From: Bacillota bacterium
GTDB lineage: Bacteria; Bacillota; Clostridia; Lachnospirales; Lachnospiraceae
Direction: 5' to 3'
Assembly: GCA_023386815.1 (NCBI GenBank)
Contig: JAEWIZ010000017.1
Coordinates: 1 to 64,000 of the forward strand
DNA: 64,000 nucleotides
Part shown: positions 7,771 to 17,057 of the stretch, in pieces
Numbering within the stretch: position 1 is the first letter of the stretch
How the letters are laid out: every line of letters begins with the position of its first letter
The notes under the pieces: generated by a model
What the model was told of the DNA's origin: nothing
What the model saw: the letters and a program-made list of their open reading frames with translations, nothing else
Database searches by the model: none
Position numbers and translations under genes: made by a program

Positions 7771-10700
7771 TTATTCGTATTGTAGTTCTGTTTGTGTGCT
7801 TTCCATTTGAACCTTTTCTTCTGGAACTTCTTTCTTATCCATATTCTTTACCGCAGTAGCTAACATGAGCTTAATTCGGTTTAATTGGTTAACCTCACTA
7901 GCGCCAGGATCGTAATCAATGGCTACAATATTTGCTTCCGGGTGCTGGCGGCGTAATTCTTTAATGACACCCTTACCTACAATGTGGTTTGGCAAACAAC
8001 CAAAAGGCTGTGTACATACGATGTTTTTTACACCGGAATGAATAAGTTCCAGCATCTCACCGGTTAAGAACCAACCTTCACCGGTTTGATTTCCGGTAGA
8101 AACCACTGGCTCAGCATACTCAGCCAAGGTTTTAATTGGTACAGGTGGGGTAAACCGAATACTTTTTTCAAAGGCCTTTGTTGCTGTTCCACGAAGCATT
8201 TCCAATGCCCAGATCACAGTGTTACCTATATAGGCAGAGGATTTCTTCTTGCCAAGATATCTGGCTTTAAAGTTGCTATTGTAGGAGCTATACATGAAGA
8301 AGTCAAGTAAATCAGGCATTACAGCCTCGGCTCCTTCGGATTCCAGCAGCTCTACCAGATAATTATTGGCGGAAGGTAGGAACTTAACAAGAATTTCACC
8401 AACGATACCCACCCTAGGTTTCTTGACTGTTTCATCCAAAGGAAGGTTATCAAATTCTTGAATGATACTGCGAATATTCTTTTTGTATTCTCCCCATTTC
8501 GCACCATCTTTAATGCTTTGGATGCAATGATCTCTCCATTTATGATGCAGAGCATTTGCGGAACCGGGAATTTTCTCATAAGGTCTGGTGCGATAGAGTA
8601 CCCTCATGAATACATCTCCATAAACCAAAGCCTGCATGGCTGATATTAGTAACCCGGGGGTAATCTTAAGGCCTGGATTTTTCTCGAGTCCAGAAGCACT
8701 TAAGGAAATTACCGGGATATGGGACATTCCGGCTTTTTCTAAGGCTCTTCGAATGAATCCAATATAGTTGGTAGCACGACAGCCACCACCGGTCTGGGTA
8801 ATCATTACAGCTACTTTCGTTAAGTCATATTTTCCAGAGAGCAAGGCATCCATAATTTGACCAACGACCATAAGGGATGGATAGCAGGCATCATTATTAA
8901 CAAATTGAAGACCAACATCCACTGCTTTACGATTATCATTTGGTAATACTACCACCTTATATCCACCGCTTCGAAGAGCTGGTTCTAATAAATCAAAGTG
9001 GATTGGTGACATCTGCGGGGCAAGAATCGTATATGATTCCTTCATCTCTTCAGTAAATACGACACGATTATGAGCGGAGGAGGTTACAGTGGATGTAAGG
9101 TGCTTATGTTCGCGTTCACGAACTGCAGACAGCAGGGAACGAATACGAATTCTTGCAGCACCAAGATTATTTACCTCATCAATTTTTAATACAGTATAAA
9201 TCTTTCCAGCCTTTGATAGTATGTCATAAACCTGATCTGTGGTTACAGCATCAAGACCGCAACCGAAGGAGTTTAATTGAATTAATTCCAGGTTCGGTTG
9301 ATTGCGAACGTAGGAGGCAGCAGCATATAGTCTGGAATGGTACATCCATTGATCCACAACGATGGTTGGTCGATCCACTTCACTTAGATGTGAAATAGAA
9401 TCTTCCGTAAGAACTGCTACACCATAGGAGTTAATCAGTTCCGGTATGCCATGATGAATCTCAGGATCAACATGATAGGGACGACCAGCAAGTACGATTC
9501 CCTTTCTTCCTGATGCCTTTAAATAGGCCATGGTTTCTTCACCTTTTTTGCACATATCCCTTCTCGCAGCGGTAAGCTCCGACCAGGCAGCAGTAACAGC
9601 CTCTTTTATCTCACGTTCGGAGATACCAGGTTTGCTGGCGAAGATTTCTACCAAACGATTTCCTGCAATCTCCTCGCTTTCAAAGGATAGGAAGGGACTT
9701 TCAAAAAGAATAGAGGAATCACGAAGTTCCTCCACATTATTCTTAATGTTCTCCGGATAGGAGGTTACAATCGGGCAATTATAATGGTTGTTGGTTCCGC
9801 TAATTTCTTTACGCTCATAAGGGATGCTCGGATAGAAGATATATTTTATACCTTTGTCAATTAACCATTTTACATGTCCATGCACCAGCTTCGCCGGATA
9901 ACACTCAGATTCACTTGGGATGGATTCAATTCCAAGCTCATAAATGCTTCGGCTTGAGGTTGGTGATAGTACTACACTGTAACCCAGCCTTGTAAAGAAG
10001 GTGTGCCAGAAGGGATAATTCTCATACATATTCAGTACTCTAGGAATACCCACGACGCCACGCTTTGCTTCAGTTTCCGGTAAGGGTTGATAATCAAAAT
10101 ATCGATTCAGCTTATATTCAAAAAGATTAGGAATATTATCTATATTCTTTTCTTTACCGAGACCTCGTTCACAACGGTTTCCAGTAATATATTGTCTTCC
10201 ACCGGTGAATTTATTAACGGTAAGTAAACAGCTATTGGTGCAACGTTTACAACGTGCCAAAGTTGTTTCATATTTTAGTTCATTAATAGATTCGATGGAA
10301 AGCATGGAGCTTTCTTCGCCAACATAATGCTCTCTAGCAATTAATGCCGCACCAAAGGCACCCATAATACCTGCAATATCTGGTCGTACAGCTTCACAAC
10401 CGGAGATAATCTCAAAGCTTCGAAGAACAGCATCATTATAAAAGGTTCCGCCCTGAACAACCATTTTCCGGCCAAGATCCTTTGGATTGGTAATTTTAAT
10501 TACCTTATATAATGCGTTCTTAATAACGGAATATGCTAATCCCGCAGAGATATCGGCAACGGTAGCACCTTCCTTTTGCGCTTGTTTTACCTTGGAGTTC
10601 ATAAATACGGTACAACGGGTTCCAAGGTCAATTGGATTGTTGGCAAACAAGGCAACCTTGGCGAAATCCTGAACCTCATAGTTTAAAGATTTTGCGAAGG

Positions 10701-12060
10701 TTTCAATGAAGGAGCCGCAACCTGAGGAGCAGGCTTCATTTAATAATACATTATCTACAGAATCATTTTTTATTTTAATGCACTTCATATCCTGACCACC
10801 GATGTCCAGGATACAATCCACCTCGGGCTCAAAAAAGGCAGCAGCGTGATAATGAGCTACGGTTTCTACTTCACCTTCATCCAGCATTAATGCTGCCTTG
10901 ATTAAGGCTTCTCCATAACCGGTGGAACAGGAGCGAACTATCTTAGCTTTTTCCGGTAGGATATCGTAGATCTCCTTAATGGCACGAATTGTAGTTTTGA
11001 GTGGACTGCCGTTATTATTACTATAAAAAGAATAAAGTAAAGAACCGTCTTCACCAACCAGAGCCACCTTTGTGGTGGTGGAGCCTGCATCGATGCCCAG
11101 GAAACAGTTTCCTTCATAAGTATTTATATTTCCCTTTTTAACGGTATGTATGGAGTGCTTGTCTTGAAAGGCTTGATATTCCTCTTCATTTGTAAAAAGC
11201 GGCTGCATACGGTTCACTTCAAAATCCATCTTAATTCCAAGTGACAGCTTTTTATATAAGCTAGACAAGTCTGACTGTGTATTTTGCTTAGCATTCATTG
11301 CCGCACCTAATGCAGCAAATAAATGGGAATGCTCAGGATCGATAATCTGTTCCTGCGTTAAATTCAAGGTCCGGATAAAGGCTTTTCTTAATTCTCCTAA
11401 GAAATGAAGCGGACCGCCTAAGAAGGCAACATTGCCACGAATCGGTTTTCCACAAGCCAAACCACTGATGGTCTGGTTTACAACAGCCTGAAAAATAGAA
11501 GCAGCAAGATCCGGTTTTGTTGCACCTTCATTAATTAGGGGTTGAATATCTGACTTTGCAAATACACCACAGCGTGCAGCGATTGGGTAAATAGCCTGAT
11601 AATTCTTTGCATATTCGTTCAACCCGGAAGCATCAGTTTTTAATAAACTAGCCATTTGGTCGATAAATGAACCTGTACCTCCGGCGCAGATACCATTCAT
11701 ACGTTGTTCAATTCCATTGGTGAAATAAATAATCTTCGCATCCTCACCACCTAATTCAATTGCTACATCGGTTTGTGGCGCAAAGTCCTGAAGGGAAGTT
11801 GATACCGCAACTACCTCTTGAACAAAAGGAACTTCAAGATGCTTTGATATGGTTAACCCACCGGAACCAGTGATGACAGGTGATACCGTGATACACCCAA
11901 GTTTCTCCTGAGCCTTCTTAATTAATCCGGCCAAGGTCTCCTGTATATTGGCAAAGTGACGCTCATAATCAGAAAAGAGGATGCCTCCTTCATCATTGAT
12001 AATCGCTATTTTAACGGTTGTGGAACCAATATCTATACCCAGGTTATAGATTTTATTCAT
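7771..12060 (-). CDS. BcrAD/BadFG-type acyl-CoA dehydratase activase, large fused form
   Basis: A 1429-residue protein with two ASKHA ATPase modules: the first near residues 1-290 ([33 protein letters not shown]), the second near 320-590 ([34 protein letters not shown]). The Cys in each glycine-rich loop is the kind that holds the bridging [4Fe-4S] cluster of activators. A Cys-rich segment ([10 protein letters not shown]) and a DUF2229 region follow, then a C-terminal part resembling dehydratase subunits (HgdB-like). Family members use ATP to inject electrons into 2-hydroxyacyl-CoA dehydratases; the target of these very large clostridial versions is not established. The ATG at 12060 has GGGAG at a suitable distance; a GTG nine bases upstream overlaps that site. 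The gene stands alone, with no dehydratase nearby. Confidence 0.88.
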   Translation of the reverse strand: MNKIYNLGIDIGSTTVKIAIINDEGGILFSDYERHFANIQETLAGLIKKAQEKLGCITVSPVITGSGGLTISKHLEVPFVQEVVAVSTSLQDFAPQTDVAIELGGEDAKIIYFTNGIEQRMNGICAGGTGSFIDQMASLLKTDASGLNEYAKNYQAIYPIAARCGVFAKSDIQPLINEGATKPDLAASIFQAVVNQTISGLACGKPIRGNVAFLGGPLHFLGELRKAFIRTLNLTQEQIIDPEHSHLFAALGAAMNAKQNTQSDLSSLYKKLSLGIKMDFEVNRMQPLFTNEEEYQAFQDKHSIHTVKKGNINTYEGNCFLGIDAGSTTTKVALVGEDGSLLYSFYSNNNGSPLKTTIRAIKEIYDILPEKAKIVRSCSTGYGEALIKAALMLDEGEVETVAHYHAAAFFEPEVDCILDIGGQDMKCIKIKNDSVDNVLLNEACSSGCGSFIETFAKSLNYEVQDFAKVALFANNPIDLGTRCTVFMNSKVKQAQKEGATVADISAGLAYSVIKNALYKVIKITNPKDLGRKMVVQGGTFYNDAVLRSFEIISGCEAVRPDIAGIMGAFGAALIAREHYVGEESSMLSIESINELKYETTLARCKRCTNSCLLTVNKFTGGRQYITGNRCERGLGKEKNIDNIPNLFEYKLNRYFDYQPLPETEAKRGVVGIPRVLNMYENYPFWHTFFTRLGYSVVLSPTSSRSIYELGIESIPSESECYPAKLVHGHVKWLIDKGIKYIFYPSIPYERKEISGTNNHYNCPIVTSYPENIKNNVEELRDSSILFESPFLSFESEEIAGNRLVEIFASKPGISEREIKEAVTAAWSELTAARRDMCKKGEETMAYLKASGRKGIVLAGRPYHVDPEIHHGIPELINSYGVAVLTEDSISHLSEVDRPTIVVDQWMYHSRLYAAASYVRNQPNLELIQLNSFGCGLDAVTTDQVYDILSKAGKIYTVLKIDEVNNLGAARIRIRSLLSAVREREHKHLTSTVTSSAHNRVVFTEEMKESYTILAPQMSPIHFDLLEPALRSGGYKVVVLPNDNRKAVDVGLQFVNNDACYPSLMVVGQIMDALLSGKYDLTKVAVMITQTGGGCRATNYIGFIRRALEKAGMSHIPVISLSASGLEKNPGLKITPGLLISAMQALVYGDVFMRVLYRTRPYEKIPGSANALHHKWRDHCIQSIKDGAKWGEYKKNIRSIIQEFDNLPLDETVKKPRVGIVGEILVKFLPSANNYLVELLESEGAEAVMPDLLDFFMYSSYNSNFKARYLGKKKSSAYIGNTVIWALEMLRGTATKAFEKSIRFTPPVPIKTLAEYAEPVVSTGNQTGEGWFLTGEMLELIHSGVKNIVCTQPFGCLPNHIVGKGVIKELRRQHPEANIVAIDYDPGASEVNQLNRIKLMLATAVKNMDKKEVPEEKVQMESTQTELQYE

Positions 12061-12110
12061 GCTATTCACTCCCTATTTACTACATATAAAGATAAAAATC
12101 AACTTTCTTT

Positions 12111-12139
12111 ATTATACGATAACAAATTCTCAAGTTCAA
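12111..12139 (-). promoter_or_regulatory. Promoter of the activase gene
   Basis: On the minus strand TTGAAC, 17 bases, TATAAT. The -35 half is part of the palindrome at 12135-12167. Confidence 0.65.
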
Positions 12140-12167
12140 CACATTAATTTTATAGAAATGTGTTGAA
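12135..12167. promoter_or_regulatory. Candidate operator overlapping the activase -35
   Basis: A perfect 11-bp inverted repeat, TTCAACACATT and AATGTGTTGAA, spaced by 11 bases. One arm covers most of the -35 of the activase promoter, as expected of a repressor site or an activator site just upstream. No regulator gene is adjacent. Confidence 0.5.
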
Positions 12168-12449
12168 AATGTAAATGGCTCTTATCTTCATGTATATGCC
12201 ACAATGGGATAAAATGTAACAAAAAATGATAAATTTTTCAAAATTATTAATCAGTACGAAATAATAATTAGAATTAAGTGGCACTTTTTTTAAGCCGCTA
12301 ATATTATAAATGTTAATTCTTTGGCCAATGTATATAACTTTTTAACAAATGATACAATAGAAGTACCAGGTCCTATAGATTTTATGCAAAGTGTTATAGA
12401 AAAATTATCTTTCTTAGGAAACTATGAACATTATTAAATTTTGTTTTAT

Positions 12450-12478
12450 TTGACAAAGGTATTATAAAAACTTATAAT
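12450..12478 (+). promoter_or_regulatory. Consensus sigma-A promoter for the corA leader
   Basis: Exact TTGACA, 17-base spacer, exact TATAAT. Transcription would begin near 12485, giving a leader of about 325 bases before corA. Confidence 0.85.
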
Positions 12479-12512
12479 AAGTTCAGGTTAAAGATAAGCC
12501 TGTGATTGAATT

Positions 12513-12543
12513 AAGATGAATTCCGATGGAAATTCATCTTTTT
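12513..12543 (+). terminator. Hairpin with T run early in the corA leader
   Basis: AAGATGAATT pairs with AATTCATCTT across an 8-base loop, followed by Ts. It lies only about 30 bases after the predicted transcription start, with no gene before it. It would act either as an attenuator or as the end of a very short RNA. A small CAGG/CCTG hairpin at 12484-12502 precedes it. Confidence 0.6.
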
Positions 12544-12629
12544 CATGCGTATTCCTAAAAATACATGGAATGTTATTCAAGCATACATGAGTTATACAAA
12601 TTTATAAGAAAAGGATGTGGTATGGATGG

Positions 12630-12811
12630 AAGCCGGCCCGAGTAGTAGTCAGCATAGAATACAAAAACTAAATTTAATAGGGACTGCTATGAGTAGTAGA
12701 GGATATGTTAAGGGCATACTCGGTGGAAATTCACGCCGCTAAGTCTAAATGCTGTTTTCTAACGTGCAACCGTTAGCTGCACCTGCTCGTTGGCAGTGGA
12801 AAGGAGCATTT
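12630..12811 (+). promoter_or_regulatory. Structured 5' leader of corA, candidate riboswitch
   Basis: The leader shows several mutually compatible helices. CCGAGTA (12638-12644) pairs with TACTCGG (12717-12723), enclosing CATAG/CTATG (12653 / 12687). Downstream, AAATGCT (12747-12753) pairs with AGCATTT (12805-12811) and encloses the hairpins CTAACG/CGTTAG (12759-12776) and CTGC/GCAG (12783-12796). The last helix covers the bases between the Shine-Dalgarno GGAG and the ATG, so it could control translation. GAGTAGTAG occurs twice. I could not match it to the M-box, NiCo, cobalamin, THF, yybP-ykoY or T-box consensus from memory. Confidence 0.5.
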
Positions 12812-13747
12812 ATGATCGATATTTTTAGAACAACAGATGGCTCATTGCAGAGACTGACCGAGATTACCGAGGGGTGCTGGATTGCTATGACTGCACCTTC
12901 TGCAACAGAGTTAATGGAAATTGCCGAAGCAACAGGAATCGAGATAGATCACCTAAGAGCTCCGCTGGATGAGGAAGAGCGGGCAAGAATTGAAGTTGAG
13001 GATAAGTATACCTTGATTTTAGTAGATATTCCTGCCTTAGAAAAGAGAAACGATAAGGATCGTTATGTAACAATACCCCTTGGCATTATCGTGGCAGAGA
13101 ACTATATGATAACGGTATGCCTGGAAGAAACTCCGGTGTTGAAGTGCTTTATTGATGGTCGTGTCAGAGATTTCTATACTTCTAAAAAGACCCGTTTTAT
13201 TATACAGATTCTTTATCGGAATGCTTCTACATTTCTTCAGAATCTGCGTACCATTGATCGAAAGAGCGAGGAAATCGAGCGTAAGCTTCATATTTCAACG
13301 CAGAACCGTGAATTAATTGATTTATTGGAGCTTGAGAAAAGTCTGGTGTATTTTACGACCTCCTTGCGTTCCAATGAAGTTGTATTTGAGAAAATGTTAA
13401 AGTTGGATACCATAAAGCATTATCCGGAGGATGAGGATCTTTTGGAGGATCTGATTATTGAAAATAAACAGGCAATTGAGATGGCGAATATTTATAATGG
13501 GATTTTGACAGGGATTATGGGGACCTTTGCCTCTATCATTTCGAATAATCAGAATAGCGTGATGAAATTCCTGGCAGCAGTTACCATTGTGCTATCCATA
13601 CCAACCATGATAGCTAGTTTTTATGGAATGAATTTTGTTAATATCCCAGGAGCGGAACAGCCTTACGGCTTTATCTTGGTTGTATGCGCTGCCTTAGTAA
13701 TCGCTTCCATTATTGTTATGGTTTTCAGAAACAGAAAGATATTCTAG
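12812..13747 (+). CDS. corA: CorA-family Mg2+ (Co2+/Ni2+) transporter
   Basis: A 311-residue CorA channel subunit: a long N-terminal cytoplasmic domain, two C-terminal membrane helices and the selectivity motif YGMN just after the first helix (in ASFYGMNFVNIPG). Pentamers admit Mg2+ and close when cytoplasmic Mg2+ is high. The ATG at 12812 has GGAAAGGAG upstream. The frame is open back to 12749, but those residues fall inside the folded leader and do not resemble the family. A rhomboid-like gene follows after 19 bases, so the two are probably co-transcribed. Expression is likely governed by the leader. Confidence 0.94.
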   Translation: MIDIFRTTDGSLQRLTEITEGCWIAMTAPSATELMEIAEATGIEIDHLRAPLDEEERARIEVEDKYTLILVDIPALEKRNDKDRYVTIPLGIIVAENYMITVCLEETPVLKCFIDGRVRDFYTSKKTRFIIQILYRNASTFLQNLRTIDRKSEEIERKLHISTQNRELIDLLELEKSLVYFTTSLRSNEVVFEKMLKLDTIKHYPEDEDLLEDLIIENKQAIEMANIYNGILTGIMGTFASIISNNQNSVMKFLAAVTIVLSIPTMIASFYGMNFVNIPGAEQPYGFILVVCAALVIASIIVMVFRNRKIF

Positions 13748-13766
13748 TTTTGTTTGAAAGGTACAG

Positions 13767-14648
13767 GTGTTTGACGTGAATTTGATTAATAAGCTGGAAA
13801 GAAAACTTGGTCGATATGCGATACCTAATTTAATGAAATATATTGTAGGATTATTTTGCCTAGGATTAATCCTTGGAACCTTTATGCCGGATGTATTAAC
13901 CACCTATCTTTCCTTGGATTTTGATAAGATTTTACATGGACAGGTATGGAGATTGGTTACCTTCATCATTCCATATAATAACCTCAGCAATATTCTCTTT
14001 TTTGCAATATCAACCTATTTCTACTATATGATTGGTAATTCTTTAGAGCAGAATTGGGGAGCCTTCCGATTAAATCTCTACTTCTTTACGGGAGTTATTT
14101 TAAATATTATAGGCTACTTGATCGTTTATTTGATTACTGGATACAGCTTTCCTGCCTATGGTTCCATGGGATTAATCTGTAGCACTATGTTTTTTGCCTT
14201 TGCAGCATTATATCCGAATTTACAATTTTATATTTATTTCTTGATTCCCATAAAAGCAAAGTACATGGCAATTTTAGAGGCGGTAATTTATCTGTATACT
14301 ATTTATAACTACGTAAGAGGTGGTGCTGCCATATTAATAATTCCACTGATCTTAACCTTTACCAACTTCCTTTTCTTCTTTTTTGGAACAAGAAATTATC
14401 ACAGGATATCTCCGGGTGAGATGAAACGAAAAGCAGATTACCATAGACAGATGAGAGATCCCAGAAATCACGGAACGGTTACACAATTTCGTGGTAAAAA
14501 TGTAGTTACTAGACATAAATGTGCGGTTTGTGGAAGAACTGAACTTGATGGTGATAATTTGGAATTCCGTTTCTGCTCTAAATGTGATGGTAACTATGAG
14601 TATTGTATGGATCATCTGTTTACACATGAGCATGTAACAAAGCAGTAA
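13767..14648 (+). CDS. Rhomboid-like membrane protein with C-terminal zinc-ribbon, probably not a protease
   Basis: A 293-residue protein with about six membrane helices resembling the rhomboid fold: the L1-loop signature GQVWRLVTFIIP, and a helix ending in YYMIGNSLEQNWG. The catalytic Gly-x-Ser-Gly is altered to YGSMG, and the last helix lacks the His of the Ser-His dyad, so I expect no proteolysis. After a basic linker the C-terminal 45 residues hold CAVCG, CSKCD and a His/Cys-rich end, consistent with a bound metal. A GTG start at 13767 with GAAAGG upstream is used; GTG at 13776 is possible. Its place behind corA hints at a link to ion or membrane homeostasis, as inference only. Confidence 0.72.
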   Translation: MFDVNLINKLERKLGRYAIPNLMKYIVGLFCLGLILGTFMPDVLTTYLSLDFDKILHGQVWRLVTFIIPYNNLSNILFFAISTYFYYMIGNSLEQNWGAFRLNLYFFTGVILNIIGYLIVYLITGYSFPAYGSMGLICSTMFFAFAALYPNLQFYIYFLIPIKAKYMAILEAVIYLYTIYNYVRGGAAILIIPLILTFTNFLFFFFGTRNYHRISPGEMKRKADYHRQMRDPRNHGTVTQFRGKNVVTRHKCAVCGRTELDGDNLEFRFCSKCDGNYEYCMDHLFTHEHVTKQ

Positions 14649-14702
14649 AGATAAGAGCTAAGATTATTAATTAATCGAGGGAAACTAAATATTTGTAAAA
14701 AA

Positions 14703-14735
14703 AAGTGCTTATTATGTTTATAATAGGCACTTCTT
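14703..14735 (+). terminator. Terminator after the corA operon
   Basis: A 13-bp stem (AAGTGCTTATTAT with one G-U pair) and 4-base loop GTTT. An A tract on the left and T-rich bases on the right could let it work in both directions. Confidence 0.75.
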
Positions 14736-15014
14736 AATACCTGAAAATTTTGCTCAGTATTAATAAGTTGTCAAATCAAGGGTTAGAGCATATGAAATAC
14801 TACAGTAAATTCATAGGAAATATGTAATATCTATCTAGTGCCTAACGACTTTTACTGTTATAATATGTAGTACATGATCGAAAAACCTACTTCGTATAAT
14901 AAAAATGAATCTACGAGGTACTAACAGTTGTCCAGGTAAGCTAATGACTAGAACTATAAATGACTGGAAAATAGTAGTTGACTGGAAAATATAAAAGAAC
15001 AGGATGGTAGAAGA
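14736..15014. other. Non-coding gap before the 473-residue protein
   Basis: No gene is visible. A short direct repeat of TGACTGGAAAATA occurs twice about 20 bases apart (near 14963 and 14983). A TATAAT at 14859 lacks a good -35 partner. Confidence 0.4.
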
Positions 15015-16436
15015 ATGAATAAAAATATAAAGCACATTTGTAAGGATATACAGCAAGGCAGGCAATTAGAGGTGGCTATTCCTCAATTGTTTAATCAGCT
15101 TTCAAATCACTACCTCGCTTATGCCAATGTTAGGCTTGCTATGCATTACTTTTCTTTTTATGAGATGTTCTGTGACGATGAAAATACCTGGAGTAAAGAT
15201 GCTCTTAAGACAATGGAGCAGCTGAATGTAATCATCAAAGATTATATCTTACAAAAGCAAAACGGAGAAGCTAGAGAAAAGGCAATACACATGATTGATG
15301 ACATCCGTAAAGATAATACCAAGCATGTAGATGCACTAACTGCTTATACTGATCTTTTTCAAATCTATGAATATGTAATTAATCGAGTAGAATACCGGTT
15401 TAAAGGTGCAGTAGAAGCAGTCGATGAAGAAGAACTGGCAAAAGAAATACTTCGATATATCTTCGATTCCGAAGATAATGTTATTATCAATGACAAAATT
15501 AAAGAGATTATTGGGCAGCTGCCGATACGTGTTACGAAACAAAAGTATTTTGAGTTGATTAAGAGCAGCATTGATGCCTATTTGGGATCAGACACCACTA
15601 CTCTTGAAGCCTTCTTATATATGATCCGTACCTCAGCGATGTTATATTCTGAGGAAGGTTTACAAGAGATCTATCCTAAACTTTGGGAGAATAAAAGCGA
15701 ATTGTCTCAGATATCATTTAAGGATATTACGGAAGAAGACTTTCATAAGGCCTTAATCAGATTGCAGGCAGCAACCCTTATGCTTGAGACAGAAACTACT
15801 GTCTTCATTGGACTGCAAGAAATTACTAATGAAATCTATACACTTCTTTTATGTGCGCCATATGCCGGTATGGTTGAGTCAGATAGTGAAAACGCTGAGA
15901 AAACAGCGATTAATATTATCGCTGCAATTAATCAGGAATTTGAAAATAAACAAAAAAATGATCCATCTGAGGACTTGTTGGAAATGTTAACAGAGCTAGA
16001 GGGAATTCAAGAATCCATGTACTATGAACAGGCAATCATGGAAGATGCACTATTTGAAATTAAGGAAAGACAGAATACGCTGACAGAAAGCCTGATGCTA
16101 AATCAGTTACTGCAGGTGCTATTACGTTCCCAGGATTTGTTATCCAATAGTTTGTTTATCGATTTTGACAAACTTCAATCGTTAGAGGAAGTTACAGATG
16201 AAGATAGAATTTACGAAGAAAAGAAAGCGTTAATCCAAGATCTGACTAATTTATTCGAACAAAGTGACCGTATGGTAACACGCGCTGTAATGGCAAATAC
16301 AATCAATAAAATACCGGTATTTTTCAACGATCACAAAGAAGTTATGGATTATGTACTCTATAGCTTGGAGCGTTGTACAGACGAATATGAAAAAGCAGCC
16401 TGTATAGAGATAATAAATGATATAATGGCAGAATAA
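15015..16436 (+). CDS. Helical cytoplasmic protein of unknown function
   Basis: A 473-residue acidic protein that I do not recognise. It has no signal peptide, membrane segment or cysteine cluster, and reads as a series of amphipathic helices with Leu/Ile heptads. The look is of a helical-repeat scaffold, although no canonical TPR is seen. Base and codon use match the neighbours. AGGATGG precedes the ATG. The next gene begins about 100 bases later, possibly in the same transcript. It is probably a lineage-restricted conserved protein; no role can be claimed. Confidence 0.72.
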   Translation: MNKNIKHICKDIQQGRQLEVAIPQLFNQLSNHYLAYANVRLAMHYFSFYEMFCDDENTWSKDALKTMEQLNVIIKDYILQKQNGEAREKAIHMIDDIRKDNTKHVDALTAYTDLFQIYEYVINRVEYRFKGAVEAVDEEELAKEILRYIFDSEDNVIINDKIKEIIGQLPIRVTKQKYFELIKSSIDAYLGSDTTTLEAFLYMIRTSAMLYSEEGLQEIYPKLWENKSELSQISFKDITEEDFHKALIRLQAATLMLETETTVFIGLQEITNEIYTLLLCAPYAGMVESDSENAEKTAINIIAAINQEFENKQKNDPSEDLLEMLTELEGIQESMYYEQAIMEDALFEIKERQNTLTESLMLNQLLQVLLRSQDLLSNSLFIDFDKLQSLEEVTDEDRIYEEKKALIQDLTNLFEQSDRMVTRAVMANTINKIPVFFNDHKEVMDYVLYSLERCTDEYEKAACIEIINDIMAE

Positions 16437-16537
16437 GACTGTATTTTTTCTGGTAATATGTGGTATACTAATAAGAAACTGGCGTTTATGTAGATGGGAA
16501 GAGATAAACCCGGAAGTGAAAGAGGTATCGTTTTTCT

Positions 16538-16846
16538 ATGATTTTATGGTCATCACGAATTCTTGTAGGAGAGAAGCTGGAAAAGAAAAAAGAAAAAGTT
16601 ATGGCTTCAATTAACAATAGAGAAGCTGCTTTTGGAGTGTACTGCGTTGCATTTGCCTCCAATCCTCAGAATTTATTTGATATCCTCGAAGCTAATGAAT
16701 TGTTGTATCCTCATTATAAGAAAGCCAATATCCATATTGTTGGACTTGCTAAAGGCTGGGAGGAAGCCATTGACCTTGTTCAGAAGATGCTATTAGAGGT
16801 TTATCATAACACAGGGGAATTTGATGTAAGAAATTATTTTACATAA
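16538..16846 (+). CDS. Small conserved-looking protein of unknown function
   Basis: A 102-residue protein with a compact, mixed alpha/beta pattern (AFGVYCVAFASNPQ, then NIHIVGLAKGWEEA). It has no signal, membrane helix or metal motif. The Shine-Dalgarno-like AAAGAGG is about 12 bases from the ATG at 16538, rather far; an internal ATG at 16601 is possible but has no better site. Composition is coding-like. Its function is unknown. Confidence 0.62.
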   Translation: MILWSSRILVGEKLEKKKEKVMASINNREAAFGVYCVAFASNPQNLFDILEANELLYPHYKKANIHIVGLAKGWEEAIDLVQKMLLEVYHNTGEFDVRNYFT

Positions 16847-16956
16847 TGGGTCTTACATGAGAAATCATTATACATAAGATGGAAATTAAAGATAGAAATT
16901 AAGACTATTATTTTAATCTTGTAATTGTACAAGAAAACGGTTCCCATATTTGAAAT

Positions 16957-17007
16957 GCATGGCGTAAATGCAGTGCCTTCTATCAGAACGTAAATATCCT
17001 TCTGATA
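16957..17007 (+). other. Two small hairpins before the DUF2953 gene
   Basis: TGCAT/ATGCA around 16957 and a perfect 8-bp stem TATCAGAA (16981-16988) / TTCTGATA (17000-17007) lie 50-100 bases before the DUF2953 start. No T run follows, so they are not a terminator. Leader structure is possible, but the evidence is thin. Confidence 0.3.
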
Positions 17008-17057
17008 ACATGTATTCTATGGATAAAATGATGATGATTGGCGGTTGATGTGGATAT

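Noticed and set aside
12749..12811. N-terminal extension of CorA
   Set aside because: It lies within the folded leader, upstream of a good ribosome-binding site, and is not like the family.
12630..12811. M-box, NiCo, THF, cobalamin or T-box RNA
   Set aside because: Consensus blocks of these families as I recall them are absent, so the element is reported as unclassified.
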